From Bifidobacteriaceae bacterium (GTDB taxonomy: Bacteria; Actinomycetota; Actinomycetes; Actinomycetales; WQXJ01), in contig JAISSX010000037.1 in NCBI GenBank assembly GCA_031272885.1, forward strand, positions 79,034-143,033: DNA of 64,000 nucleotides. The letters are read 5' to 3'. The notes beneath the pieces were generated by a model that saw only the letters and a program-made list of their open reading frames with translations, was not told the origin of the DNA and did not search any database. The translations under genes and the position numbers were made by a program. Positions 36,709 to 45,100 of this stretch are shown piece by piece. The stretch's first letter is position 1; each line of letters opens with the position of its first letter.

Positions 36709-38495
36709 AGTTCGCCTCCCTCTTTGCTGCCGCGGGCCAGTTCCGCCACCGCCATAATGCCGCAGGTCACCGCCGCCAGCAGCACGGCGGCCGCCAAGGC
36801 CGCCCCCAGATTGGCGATGCCGGGCCGGCCGATCAGCCGGTAGATCGCTACCGGCAGCGTGGTGGTGTCAGGCCGGGCCAGGAACGAAGTGGCGCCGAAC
36901 TCGCCTAGGGAGACGGCGAAGGCGTAGGCCGCGCCCACCGCCGCCGGGCGGGCCATGACGTGGGCATCGACCGTAGCGAACACGCGCAGCGGTGAAGCCC
37001 CCAGCACTTGGGCGGCCTGCCGTTGGCGCGGGTCGATGGCGCGCAGCACCGGCAACATGGACCGCATCACCATCGGCAGGGCCACCAGGGCCTGGGCCAG
37101 CGGGATCAGCCAGAAACTGGTCCGCAGGTTGACCGGCGGATGGTCCAGGGTAATCAGGAAACCGAAGCCGACGGTGACGGCGGAAACACCCAGCGGAGCC
37201 ATGAAGACCGAATCCAGCAGGCCTTGGGTGCGCCGCGCCCACGGCCCGGTTGGCCGGCGCGACAGGACCACCGAAATGGCGATGCCCAACGCCATCGCCA
37301 CGGCCGTTGCCACCAACGCGATCTTGACCGAGGTGAAGGCCGCCGTCAGCACCGAATAGGGCAGGCCGGATAGGCGGCTGGTGGCCAGGGCGCGGTAGTT
37401 ATCCAGGCCAAGGCCGCTGGCGGTGCGCAGCGAGCGCCAAGCCAGGGTGACCAGTGGCGTTAACACGGCGGCCACCGCCACCAGCGTCACCACCACCGGC
37501 GGCCAGTCCTCGCGGCTGAGCGGCGGGGCGGCGGTAGCTGTGGCCCGGCCGGCGCCCGTCAACTTGAGGGCCCGCTCGCGGCGGCGCCGGGCCGCGCCGG
37601 CCAGGGCCAGGCCGCCCACCACCACCACGATCTGCAGCACCGACAGCACGGCCGCTGCCCGCAGGTTCAGCATCTGGGTGGTCTGGCGCCAGATCTCGGT
37701 TTCGATGGTGCCGTAGCCCACACCGCCCAGGATCAGGACGGTCGAAAAGGCGGTGGTGCAGAACAGAAACACCATCGCCCCGCCCGCCGCCAGGGCCGGC
37801 GTGATGGCCGGCAGCGACACCCACAGCAGGGACCGGAACGGTCCGGCGCCAAGGACCCGGGCCGCTTGTTCCGGCCGCGGGTCAAGCGCCTGCCAGAAGG
37901 TGCCCACAATCCGCACCATCAACCCCAAGTTGAAGAAGGCCAAGGCCGCCACCACGGCCGCGAAACTGCTGTCCAGACCCAGGAAGGCCAGCGGCCCACC
38001 CCGGCCCAGCAGGGACCGGAAAGCCAGGCCAACCACCACCGCCGGGAGGGCAAACGGGGCCGTGATCAGCACCCGGACCAGGCCGCGCCCGGGGAATGAG
38101 CGCTTGTACAGGACGTGCGCCAGCGGCACGGCGGCGGCGCCCACCAGGGCGGTGGCCACCACCGCCTGGCCCAAGGTGCGGGCGATCAGCCGCCAAGTGC
38201 GGGCCTGCGCCAGCAGGGCACCGAACTCGCTGAAATCCAAACCGCCGCCCGCCGCGCCATCGCCCAGGAAACCGCGACCAACCAAGGTGGCCACCGGCCA
38301 GGCAAAAAACAACCCAAGGAAGGCCAGCGGCACCACCGCCAGCCCGCCCAAACCGAGGCGCCGCCCGGCCCGCGCCCAGGCTTCACGCCGCCGGGCCGCC
38401 TCAACCCAAGTGGGGGCGGCGGCCGGCGGCGCTATCTCGGTTTGCCGGGTCGACCCGGTCAGCCCAGAACCGTCTCGGTCCACTCCGAAATCCAC
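36705..38495 (-). CDS. Thiamine ABC transporter permease (ThiP-like, two fused permease domains)
   Basis: A 596-residue protein with about twelve helices in two tandem binding-protein-dependent permease domains, the ThiP/FbpB layout. The coupling (EAA) loops are visible as AARVLGAGPFRSLLWVSLPAI in the first half and AAQVLGASPLRVFATVDAHV in the second. It is longer than E. coli ThiP (about 536 residues) by a polar N-terminus (about 50 residues). The GTG start at 38495 overlaps the binding-protein gene by 37 bases; GTG 38483 is an alternative. Confidence 0.83.
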   Translation of the reverse strand: MDFGVDRDGSGLTGSTRQTEIAPPAAAPTWVEAARRREAWARAGRRLGLGGLAVVPLAFLGLFFAWPVATLVGRGFLGDGAAGGGLDFSEFGALLAQARTWRLIARTLGQAVVATALVGAAAVPLAHVLYKRSFPGRGLVRVLITAPFALPAVVVGLAFRSLLGRGGPLAFLGLDSSFAAVVAALAFFNLGLMVRIVGTFWQALDPRPEQAARVLGAGPFRSLLWVSLPAITPALAAGGAMVFLFCTTAFSTVLILGGVGYGTIETEIWRQTTQMLNLRAAAVLSVLQIVVVVGGLALAGAARRRRERALKLTGAGRATATAAPPLSREDWPPVVVTLVAVAAVLTPLVTLAWRSLRTASGLGLDNYRALATSRLSGLPYSVLTAAFTSVKIALVATAVAMALGIAISVVLSRRPTGPWARRTQGLLDSVFMAPLGVSAVTVGFGFLITLDHPPVNLRTSFWLIPLAQALVALPMVMRSMLPVLRAIDPRQRQAAQVLGASPLRVFATVDAHVMARPAAVGAAYAFAVSLGEFGATSFLARPDTTTLPVAIYRLIGRPGIANLGAALAAAVLLAAVTCGIMAVAELARGSKEGGEL

Positions 38496-39559
38496 CGATC
38501 ACGGTTGGCTGCGATATCGGCCGAAGCCACCACCCACGGGTCATCCGACAGGGTGGCAAACTTGGCCCAGTCTTCCGGCAGGGCAACCGATTCCTTGACC
38601 GGGAAGACCCACATTTCGCCCGGCACCGTGGCCTGGAAGCTGTCCGACAGGAGGAAGTCGATCAGCGCCTGGGCGCCTTCGGGGTTGGCCGCTCCGGCCA
38701 CCACCCCGGCGTATTCGACCTGCCGGTAGCAGGTACCCAGCGCGGTGGCGGTGGAGGGTTCAGTGTTGCCCTCCTCGATTTCGGACGGTGGCGAACTGGC
38801 GTAGCTGACCACCAACGCCCGCGTGCCGTCCGATGACGGCCCGGAGAACTCCGAGTAGTAGGCCGTCTCCCAGTCGCTGGTCACCGTCACGCCGTTGTCG
38901 ATCAGGGACTGCCAGTAGTCCAGCCAGCCGTCCTCGCCATAGGCGGCCACGGTGGCCAGCAGGAAGGCCACACCGACCGATGAGGTCGAGGGGTTCTCTA
39001 CCACCAGTTGATCCTTGAACGCCGGATCGGCCAACAGGTCGAAGCCGAAGGTGGCCGGTGGGTACTGGTCCACCGACACCGCCCGGGTATCAAGGTTGAC
39101 ACAGACGTCCGAGAAGTCGATGGCCGTCAGAGAGCCCGAATCGTCGACGGCGTAGCGGGCCTGTTCGTCGCCGCCCGCCGGCGAGGTGTAGGGCTCCAGC
39201 ACGCCGGCTTCGATGGCGCGGGAGGCGAAAGCGTTGTCGATGCCCACCACCACGTCGAACTCGGGGTTGTCCTTCTCCAGGATCAACTGGTTGACCATCG
39301 ACCCGGCGTCGGAGGCCGGCAGCCATTCGACCTTGACTCCGGCCTGTTCTTCGAAGGCGGCCTTCAACTCGTCCGTCAAGACGAACGAATCGTGTGTCAC
39401 CACGCGGACCGTGGCCGCTGCCGCGCCGTCCTGGGCGCCGTCGGACTGGCTGGCCGCTTTCTGTTCGGTGACCTGTTCCTCGGCCGCATCGCTGCAGGCC
39501 GCCAAGCCTGCCACCAGGGCCGCCGCCAAGCCTGCCACCAGTAGTTGATTCCTTTTCAC
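38459..39559 (-). CDS. Thiamine ABC transporter substrate-binding lipoprotein (ThiB-like)
   Basis: A 366-residue lipoprotein with lipobox LAAC and a long charged linker (EEQVTEQKAASQ). The body has the ThiB-family opening VRVVTHDSFVLTDEL, then PEFDVVVGIDN, SGSLTAIDFSDVCVN and ALVVSYASSPPSE. I start at the GTG 39559 because GGAGG lies six bases upstream; the track's ATG is 5 codons earlier without such a site. The upstream TPP riboswitch supports thiamine or a close precursor as ligand. Confidence 0.88.
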   Translation of the reverse strand: MKRNQLLVAGLAAALVAGLAACSDAAEEQVTEQKAASQSDGAQDGAAAATVRVVTHDSFVLTDELKAAFEEQAGVKVEWLPASDAGSMVNQLILEKDNPEFDVVVGIDNAFASRAIEAGVLEPYTSPAGGDEQARYAVDDSGSLTAIDFSDVCVNLDTRAVSVDQYPPATFGFDLLADPAFKDQLVVENPSTSSVGVAFLLATVAAYGEDGWLDYWQSLIDNGVTVTSDWETAYYSEFSGPSSDGTRALVVSYASSPPSEIEEGNTEPSTATALGTCYRQVEYAGVVAGAANPEGAQALIDFLLSDSFQATVPGEMWVFPVKESVALPEDWAKFATLSDDPWVVASADIAANRDRWISEWTETVLG

Positions 39560-39636
39560 CACTTGCCTCCACATACTCGATGGAGGGCACCGTCACCACC
39601 GATGGCACCGCGGCACCACCTGGCAGAACGGAGGAG

Positions 39637-39768
39637 ATTCCCGACTTCCTGCGCCGGCATTACCCGGTTCAGGTTCGAGGGTCTGCGGCCAGGCCCCCGT
39701 TGGGGCAGGTCACACTCTCAGCCTCGCCGGGACCCGCAAGCCTGGGGCCGGCTCAGCTCCCCTGTCGT
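39637..39768 (-). ncRNA. TPP riboswitch (THI element)
   Basis: On the minus strand the leader reads CAGGGGAGC ... GGCTGAGAGTG ... GAACCTGAACCGGGTAATG ... CCGGCGCAGGAA, containing the conserved CUGAGA and CCUGA...GGGUAAUGCCGGCG cores of the thiamine-pyrophosphate aptamer. It ends about 80 bases before the ThiB start, so TPP binding should shut off the importer operon. Boundaries are approximate. Confidence 0.93.
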
Positions 39769-39819
39769 TCGACAGTTGATCTGTCAGCCAACAAGCGTAC
39801 AACCTGACACAATCAGACC

Positions 39820-40101
39820 ATGAAGATTGTCCAACGCCTCTACACCACCGTTGCCACCGTGGCGGCCGGGTTCGTGGCCGCGAAGGTGGTCAAACTGGGT
39901 TGGAAGGCCGTCAGCGGCAGCAAAGCCCCGGACGATGCCGATGACCTGAGCGCCTCCACCGTCCAGGTGGCCTTGTTCGCCGGCCTGCTGGCGGCCGCCA
40001 CCGCGGTGGCCCAAACGCTGGCCAGCCGCAAGGCGCTGGGCCGTCTGGTGGCCAAAGAAGCCAAGCACATCGCCACCGTCACCGGCGCCGACGCCGCCTG
40101 A
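39820..40101 (+). CDS. DUF4235 small membrane protein
   Basis: A 93-residue protein with two hydrophobic segments (about 6-26 and 48-66) joined by a polar loop (GSKAPDDADD). The overall pattern MKIVQRLYTTVATVAAGFVAAKVVKLGWKAVSG is that of the actinobacterial DUF4235 family. Function unknown. It diverges from the thiamine operon and precedes rraA by 47 bases; they may be cotranscribed. Confidence 0.75.
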   Translation: MKIVQRLYTTVATVAAGFVAAKVVKLGWKAVSGSKAPDDADDLSASTVQVALFAGLLAAATAVAQTLASRKALGRLVAKEAKHIATVTGADAA

Positions 40102-40148
40102 CGGCCAGCGGTACCGTCCCTTTCGACCCCTATCAACAGGAGGCCACC

Positions 40149-40628
40149 ATGGCCCAATCGACCCCCGACCTGTGCGACGAATTCCCGGACATCGTCCGTG
40201 TCATGGCGCCCGGTTTCATCAACTACGGCGGCCACGAGGCCTTCAGCGGGTTGGCCACCACCGTCAAGTGTTTCGAGGACAACTCGCTGGTCAAGCACCT
40301 GGCCGGGCAGCCCGGTGAGGGTCGCGTCATGGTGGTCGATGGCGGCGGCTCGCTGCGGCAGGCCCTGTTGGGCGACCTCATCGCGGGTGAGGCCGCCCGC
40401 AATGGCTGGGCCGGGTTTGTCATCAGCGGTGCTGTGCGCGATGTCGAGGTGTTACGCACGCTGCCGATCGGCATCCGGGCTTTGGGGGCCGTTCCGGTAA
40501 AGACCGAGAAGCGCGGCCTGGGTGACATGGATGTGCCGGTCGAGGTGGGCGGCCTGGTGGTGGAACCCGGCCAAACCGTCATCGTGGACGCCACCGGCAT
40601 CGCCGTCATGCCGGCCGAATGGGCCTAG
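40149..40628 (+). CDS. rraA: RraA-family protein (ribonuclease E activity regulator / HMG aldolase-like)
   Basis: A 159-residue RraA fold protein. Landmarks are TPDLCDEFPD at the N-terminus, GGGSLRQALLGDLIAGEAARNGW and GFVISGAVRDVE (with the Gly-x-x-x-Asp and Arg-Asp residues used by related aldolases). In Gammaproteobacteria RraA binds RNase E; in other bacteria the fold also occurs as oxaloacetate decarboxylase or HMG aldolase, so the symbol names the family only. AGGAGG lies just upstream of the ATG. Confidence 0.82.
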   Translation: MAQSTPDLCDEFPDIVRVMAPGFINYGGHEAFSGLATTVKCFEDNSLVKHLAGQPGEGRVMVVDGGGSLRQALLGDLIAGEAARNGWAGFVISGAVRDVEVLRTLPIGIRALGAVPVKTEKRGLGDMDVPVEVGGLVVEPGQTVIVDATGIAVMPAEWA

Positions 40629-40687
40629 AGTCCCCCAAATTCGGCAAAATTTCTTCAAGATCGGCCGGATCGCGTAGGTTGTTCTAC

Positions 40688-40708
40688 CCAATTTGTGTCC
40701 TGGGTCAC
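40688..40708. promoter_or_regulatory. Shared 21-bp element, copy A
   Basis: CCAATT-TG-TGTCCTGGGTCAC; 19 of 21 bases match copy B at 49228-49248. It lies about 130 bp before the secreted-protein gene at 40841. The core TGTCC..GGTCA is near-palindromic. Confidence 0.5.
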
Positions 40709-40840
40709 GTTGACCGGGTGTATACAGGACTTGGACACTGCGCGCACACCCCCAGCCGTTGTCGGTCCTGCTCCGCCGGTCTCTGGTGGCCTTTGGCCCC
40801 GCCGGCACCGTCCCCCCGATCCCCAGAAGATTGGTCACCT

Positions 40841-41929
40841 ATGAGGAAAAGTCGCTTTGCCATTGCTGTAACCGCTGCCGCAACCACCGTTGCACTGGCC
40901 GTCTCGCCGGCCTTGGCGGCCCAGACCCAAGCCGAAATCGACGCCAACGTGGCCACCCGGGCCGCGCTCGGCACCATCGTCGGTCCCCAGGTCGATGCCG
41001 CGTACAACAACATCAAGGCCACCGTCACCACTACGGTCTCGAACACGGTCAAGGGCGCCATCGGCAACTCCCAGGCCATCAAGGACACCGTCAAGCCGCT
41101 GCTGAAGGAAGCCATCAAGACCCAACTGGCCTCGATCAATATCTCCGATCCCCAGATCGATACGGTGGTTGACCAGGCTGTTGACGCCGTGGTGGACAAC
41201 CAGTACGTGGACGCGGTCTTGACCAACGAGTTCGTCCAGGCCGTGCTGAACCGGGCGGTTGACTACGCGGTGGCCGATATTGTCAACCAACTTGGCATTG
41301 ACGCCGACAAGGAACAGGTCAAGGAAGACCTGATCAACCAGGTGTGGAACGCTCCGTTGCAGACCGTTGGGACTGCCACCACCAAGGTGAAGGGCAATGT
41401 TGCTCCCACCTATGTGTCCGGTGTGGGCATCAACACTTCGTATTACAACTACAACGTCACCAAGTGGAACACCGCCACCACTTGTATCGGTCTGAAGATT
41501 GGTAGCAAGTGTTACGGGGTCACCACAACCGGCAACACCACCCCCAGCGAGATCACGGTGACCGGCTGGAACACCAGCACCATCAACGTGCTGGTACAGG
41601 CCACCACCGGCCTGGGTGCCGCCAGCCAGTTGAGCGTCTACCAGCAGCGGCTGGGCCAGATTGACTACCTGTCGGTGCTGGGCAACGCCCTGTGGAAGGG
41701 TCTGCAGGACGAGGTCATGTTCCGCATCAACACCCTGCTGCAGCAGGCCAAGACCATGGTGCTGACCGAACTGACCGATGCGCTGGCGCAGTACGGCGTC
41801 ACCGTGTCGCTGGATCCAACCGAGACCTGGGAGGAAATCGGCCAGGATCTGTTGGCCGGCATCGGCACCTGGAGCCAAGCCCAACTTGACGCGCTAGTGG
41901 CCACGTTGCAGTACAACTGCGCGCACTAG
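40841..41929 (+). CDS. Secreted protein of unknown function
   Basis: A 362-residue protein with a classic signal peptide (MRKSRFAIAVTAA...SPALA, cut before AQT). The N-terminal half of the mature part (to about residue 165) is predicted helical, rich in Val/Thr/Asn/Gln, with recurring amphipathic segments (VDQAVDAVVDNQYVDAV, VLNRAVDYAVADIVNQL). The middle is Thr/Gly/Asn/Tyr-rich beta-like sequence with two Cys (TCIGLKIGSKCYGV), and the end is helical again. No known domain is recognised. The gene has its own spacer with the 21-bp element and a very strong terminator, so it may be well expressed. The track's start at 40619 overlaps rraA and is not used. Confidence 0.75.
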   Translation: MRKSRFAIAVTAAATTVALAVSPALAAQTQAEIDANVATRAALGTIVGPQVDAAYNNIKATVTTTVSNTVKGAIGNSQAIKDTVKPLLKEAIKTQLASINISDPQIDTVVDQAVDAVVDNQYVDAVLTNEFVQAVLNRAVDYAVADIVNQLGIDADKEQVKEDLINQVWNAPLQTVGTATTKVKGNVAPTYVSGVGINTSYYNYNVTKWNTATTCIGLKIGSKCYGVTTTGNTTPSEITVTGWNTSTINVLVQATTGLGAASQLSVYQQRLGQIDYLSVLGNALWKGLQDEVMFRINTLLQQAKTMVLTELTDALAQYGVTVSLDPTETWEEIGQDLLAGIGTWSQAQLDALVATLQYNCAH

Positions 41930-41948
41930 TGTTCTAATTACTTTGTTG

Positions 41949-41995
41949 GGGCCCGGGGAGCGGGCGGATCGCTCCCCGGGCCCTTGTTTCGTTTT
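41949..41995 (+). terminator. Strong intrinsic terminator after the secreted protein
   Basis: A 14-bp GC stem GGGCCCGGGGAGCG / CGCTCCCCGGGCCC with a 7-base loop, followed by TTGTTTCGTTTTC. Confidence 0.9.
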
Positions 41996-42046
41996 CGCTC
42001 AGTCCTGCCACTGCCAGGACCGTTCCAATCTGAAGCGATCGCTGCG

Positions 42047-43468
42047 ATGAGGAGCGTGACTTCGCCGAATCCCGCCGGTGCCCCTGATGATGCCATGGGA
42101 GGCGAACCGCTGCTGTTCGAAAGCCTGTTCCAGGACGTAGTTGATCCCCACATCCCGCTGGTGGATCACCTGGAGGTGTATGTCAAGAATGTCGTGATTG
42201 GCCTGAACGACGAATGGCAGGCCTGGATTTCCAAGATGGTGTCCCGCCACTACCCGGTCTTCGGCTCCGCCTGGCAGCAGACTCTGGAGCTTGCGTTGGG
42301 TGAGCCACCGTTCGCCACTGCGGAATTGCTGGCTTGCTATGACGCATACCGGCTTGCTGCACGGCAGCGGTTGATCTCGGCCCCGTCAGGGCCGTTCTGC
42401 CTCGCAATCGCCAAACAGTGGCATGCCCTACACCAAGCCGGCCAACCCACTTCGGGTTGCCTGCGTCTGTTCACACCAGACGGAGTCGTCGTGCTGCAGG
42501 GAGGAACCGATTTGACCGCAGACGTGGCCCTGGTGGCAAGGGAGGATCTGACAACGCTGTTGTTCGAACCGCCCACCCAGCCGGCAACTCAGCGCTACGC
42601 CCAGGCACCGATTCGCAGAGCCCTGGAAGACTATCTGCTGAGTCAGTCAGATTGGCTATCCGCCGAAGCCGAAACTTGGCGGGCAACCGACCGCGCGCGC
42701 CTTGGCAAACGCCTCGGAGTAGAAGGCGCCACCTGGCAGCAAGTGGTTGAGAACTACATGGGCGGGCCACCCTGCTCGCCGGAAGTGCTCAAGACGATCC
42801 GTTCCATGTACACCTTCGGTTCCCGGTACAGCTTTGGCTGCCGTAACCGGGCGATGGCTGGCGGCCAGGATCCAGACTCGCTTACTCCCCAGCGGTATGC
42901 CGAGGTGCTCGCCGACGTTTGGCTGGCCCATGCCAATGCCGCTAAAGCGGGCAGTGAACCGGTGGCGCCATGGTGGACACGTTTCCGAGCCTCGTCGCTG
43001 GACGAAAGCGACGGCCTTGCGCCAGCGTCCGCCCCAACGCTCAGCTTCTCCAGCCCCAATCTGAAGCTCCTGGTGGTGGACAAGTTGATGTACCTGAAAC
43101 CGCTGTTAACGCCAGTCTTCGATGTCTATGAGTTTTGCGCTCACTATCCCGATGGTCCACTCGATCCGGAGGCCAACTGGTACAACGACTGGAAGAGTGT
43201 CCCCGAAGTGATGGAGTGGTTCGACCGTCTTCCGGTGCGGGCCGACCTCGCCGAGCACGTCGATGAACTGATCTTCGACGGCGGGAACGACGTTTACGCC
43301 CAGGTGTGCCCATTGTGGGACGGCGAGGATGACCGTTTCGACGTCACTGAGATCACTGACGCCGACTTGGACCAACTGCCGAACCTCAAACGGATCTACG
43401 GCCTCGCACACACCCTCGGCGAGGAGACCAAGGCTCGGCTTGCATCCCGACAGATCACGCTTCAGTGA
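42047..43468 (+). CDS. Hypothetical protein with a DUF6892-like C-terminus
   Basis: A 473-residue soluble protein, no signal peptide or transmembrane segment. The C-terminal ~110 residues (KLLVVDKLMYLKPLLTPVFDVYEFCAHY, later ELIFDGGNDVYAQVCPLWDGEDDRFDV) look like the DUF6892-type domain (from memory, unverified). The first 350 residues are helical with two similar blocks around GEPPFATAELLACYDAYRLAARQRL and GGPPCSPEVLKTIRSMYTFGSRY, so an internal duplication is possible. I start at ATG 42047, not at the track's 41984, which sits in the previous gene's terminator. It stands alone between the terminator and rmuC. Confidence 0.65.
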   Translation: MRSVTSPNPAGAPDDAMGGEPLLFESLFQDVVDPHIPLVDHLEVYVKNVVIGLNDEWQAWISKMVSRHYPVFGSAWQQTLELALGEPPFATAELLACYDAYRLAARQRLISAPSGPFCLAIAKQWHALHQAGQPTSGCLRLFTPDGVVVLQGGTDLTADVALVAREDLTTLLFEPPTQPATQRYAQAPIRRALEDYLLSQSDWLSAEAETWRATDRARLGKRLGVEGATWQQVVENYMGGPPCSPEVLKTIRSMYTFGSRYSFGCRNRAMAGGQDPDSLTPQRYAEVLADVWLAHANAAKAGSEPVAPWWTRFRASSLDESDGLAPASAPTLSFSSPNLKLLVVDKLMYLKPLLTPVFDVYEFCAHYPDGPLDPEANWYNDWKSVPEVMEWFDRLPVRADLAEHVDELIFDGGNDVYAQVCPLWDGEDDRFDVTEITDADLDQLPNLKRIYGLAHTLGEETKARLASRQITLQ

Positions 43469-43696
43469 TCATCGCCCCACCGCCCGTCCAGCGGCTACAG
43501 CGTCAACCTGGGGCGTCGACCTTGGGACCATTTGGTCTTTGCGAATGGGGATGGTCGCTCTCGTCTTGAGCCTCCCGCGGCGGTCGCCATCAACCCGTTC
43601 CGGCAGACCATGAATTGGTTCGTCTGCCTGAGTAACTGAGGAAGCCGGTCTGCGGGTTGTCCTTACGATGTCGGTGGTCGCCTCTAAGGTGAATCC

Positions 43697-45091
43697 ATGA
43701 TCGAAACATGGGTTGCGGCGCTGATAGGCGTGGGCTGTCTGATTCTTGGCCTGGTGTTGGGTTGGCTGCTGGGCCGGCGGGGGAGTAGTGGCCCGGACCC
43801 GGCAGTGGCTCAGGCCGCAGCGGTGGCCCAGATGGAACGAGAGCACGCCCTGCAGGTGCAGGCCACCGCCCAGGTGACCGAGGCCCAACAGCAGGCGGCA
43901 GCCCAGGTGGCGCAGGCCCGTGAGGTGGCGGCGGCGGCCCAGGCCACGGCGGCCCGGCTGGCAGAAGAAAACGCCGAGTTGCGGCAGCGCGCCCAGGAAG
44001 ACCAGAACGTGTTGAAGGCTCTGGTCCCGGTGCAGGCCAAGATTCAAGACGTGGCCCAGTACGTGGCCGTCTTGGAGAAGGAACGGGCCGGCCAATACGA
44101 ACAGTTGCAGGAACAACTCAGGTTGGCCCGGCAGACCGATGAACACCTGCGGTCATCGACCGACGCCCTGGCCGGTGCGCTGCGCTCCAACCAGGTACGC
44201 GGCCAGTGGGGCGAGATCGAGTTGCGGCGCATTTTGGAGCTGTCCGGCCTGGGCCGCCATGTCAGCTTCTCCGAGCAGGTCACCCTGCCCGCCCAAGGGG
44301 GCGAGGGCGGCGGCCGGCCCGATGTCGTGATCAACCTACCGGGTGACAAGTTCCTGGCCATCGACGCCAAGGTGCCCATGGGAGCCTACCTGGAGGCCTC
44401 GGCCCTCGCCGGGGATGACCCGCAGGCGGACACTCGCCGCACCGGCCTGCTGGCGGAGCACGCCCGCCAGTTGCGTTCCCACGTCGACGTACTGGCCAAG
44501 CGCACCTACTGGGAAGGCCTGACCAACAGCCCTGAATTCGTGGTCATGTTCGTCCCCACCGAAGCCCTGCTCAGTTCGGCGCTGGACACCGACCCCGGTC
44601 TGATGGACTATGCCCTCAGCAAGGGGGTGGCCCCGGCGACGCCGTCCTCCCTGCTGGCACTGCTCAAGACGGTGGCCACCATCTGGCAGCATTCGACCGT
44701 CACCGACCAGGCGCGTGACCTGCTGGAACTGGGCCGCACCCTGTACAAGCGTCTGGGAACCCTGGGCGGGCACGTCGGCAAGATGGGCGGGGCGCTGGAG
44801 CGGACGGTCGCGGCCTACAACCAGATGGTCGGGTCGCTGGAACGGCAGGTCTTCTCCACCGCCCGGCGGTTCGAAGCCTTCGATGCCGCCGGCCTTGAAT
44901 CACCCCAACTGGAGTCGGAGAAGATCCAGGTGCGCCAACTGACCGCGCCCGAATTGGCCGAGATCGACGACGAGGCCGAACTGTCTGCCGGTGGCAACCT
45001 GCTGGAGGACGCGCCGTCGGCCACCGATGGCGATGCTGACGGCGCCGAAGAGGAAGAAGGCGGCGCCGAAGAGGAACAGGGTGAGGAATAG
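43697..45091 (+). CDS. rmuC: DNA recombination protein RmuC
   Basis: A 464-residue RmuC family protein (restrains sequence inversions; predicted PD-(D/E)xK-type nuclease domain). It has one N-terminal helix (residues 5-25), a Gln/Ala-rich coiled coil to about 150, then the RmuC domain with RGQWGEIELRRILELSGL, RPDVVINLPGDKFLAIDAKVPMGAYLEA and EFVVMFVPTEALLSSAL. An acidic Glu-rich tail (EEEEGGAEEEQGEE) closes it. TAAGGT sits about 7 bases before the ATG, which suggests a leaderless start. Confidence 0.9.
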   Translation: MIETWVAALIGVGCLILGLVLGWLLGRRGSSGPDPAVAQAAAVAQMEREHALQVQATAQVTEAQQQAAAQVAQAREVAAAAQATAARLAEENAELRQRAQEDQNVLKALVPVQAKIQDVAQYVAVLEKERAGQYEQLQEQLRLARQTDEHLRSSTDALAGALRSNQVRGQWGEIELRRILELSGLGRHVSFSEQVTLPAQGGEGGGRPDVVINLPGDKFLAIDAKVPMGAYLEASALAGDDPQADTRRTGLLAEHARQLRSHVDVLAKRTYWEGLTNSPEFVVMFVPTEALLSSALDTDPGLMDYALSKGVAPATPSSLLALLKTVATIWQHSTVTDQARDLLELGRTLYKRLGTLGGHVGKMGGALERTVAAYNQMVGSLERQVFSTARRFEAFDAAGLESPQLESEKIQVRQLTAPELAEIDDEAELSAGGNLLEDAPSATDGDADGAEEEEGGAEEEQGEE

Positions 45092-45100
45092 CCCGCCGGC

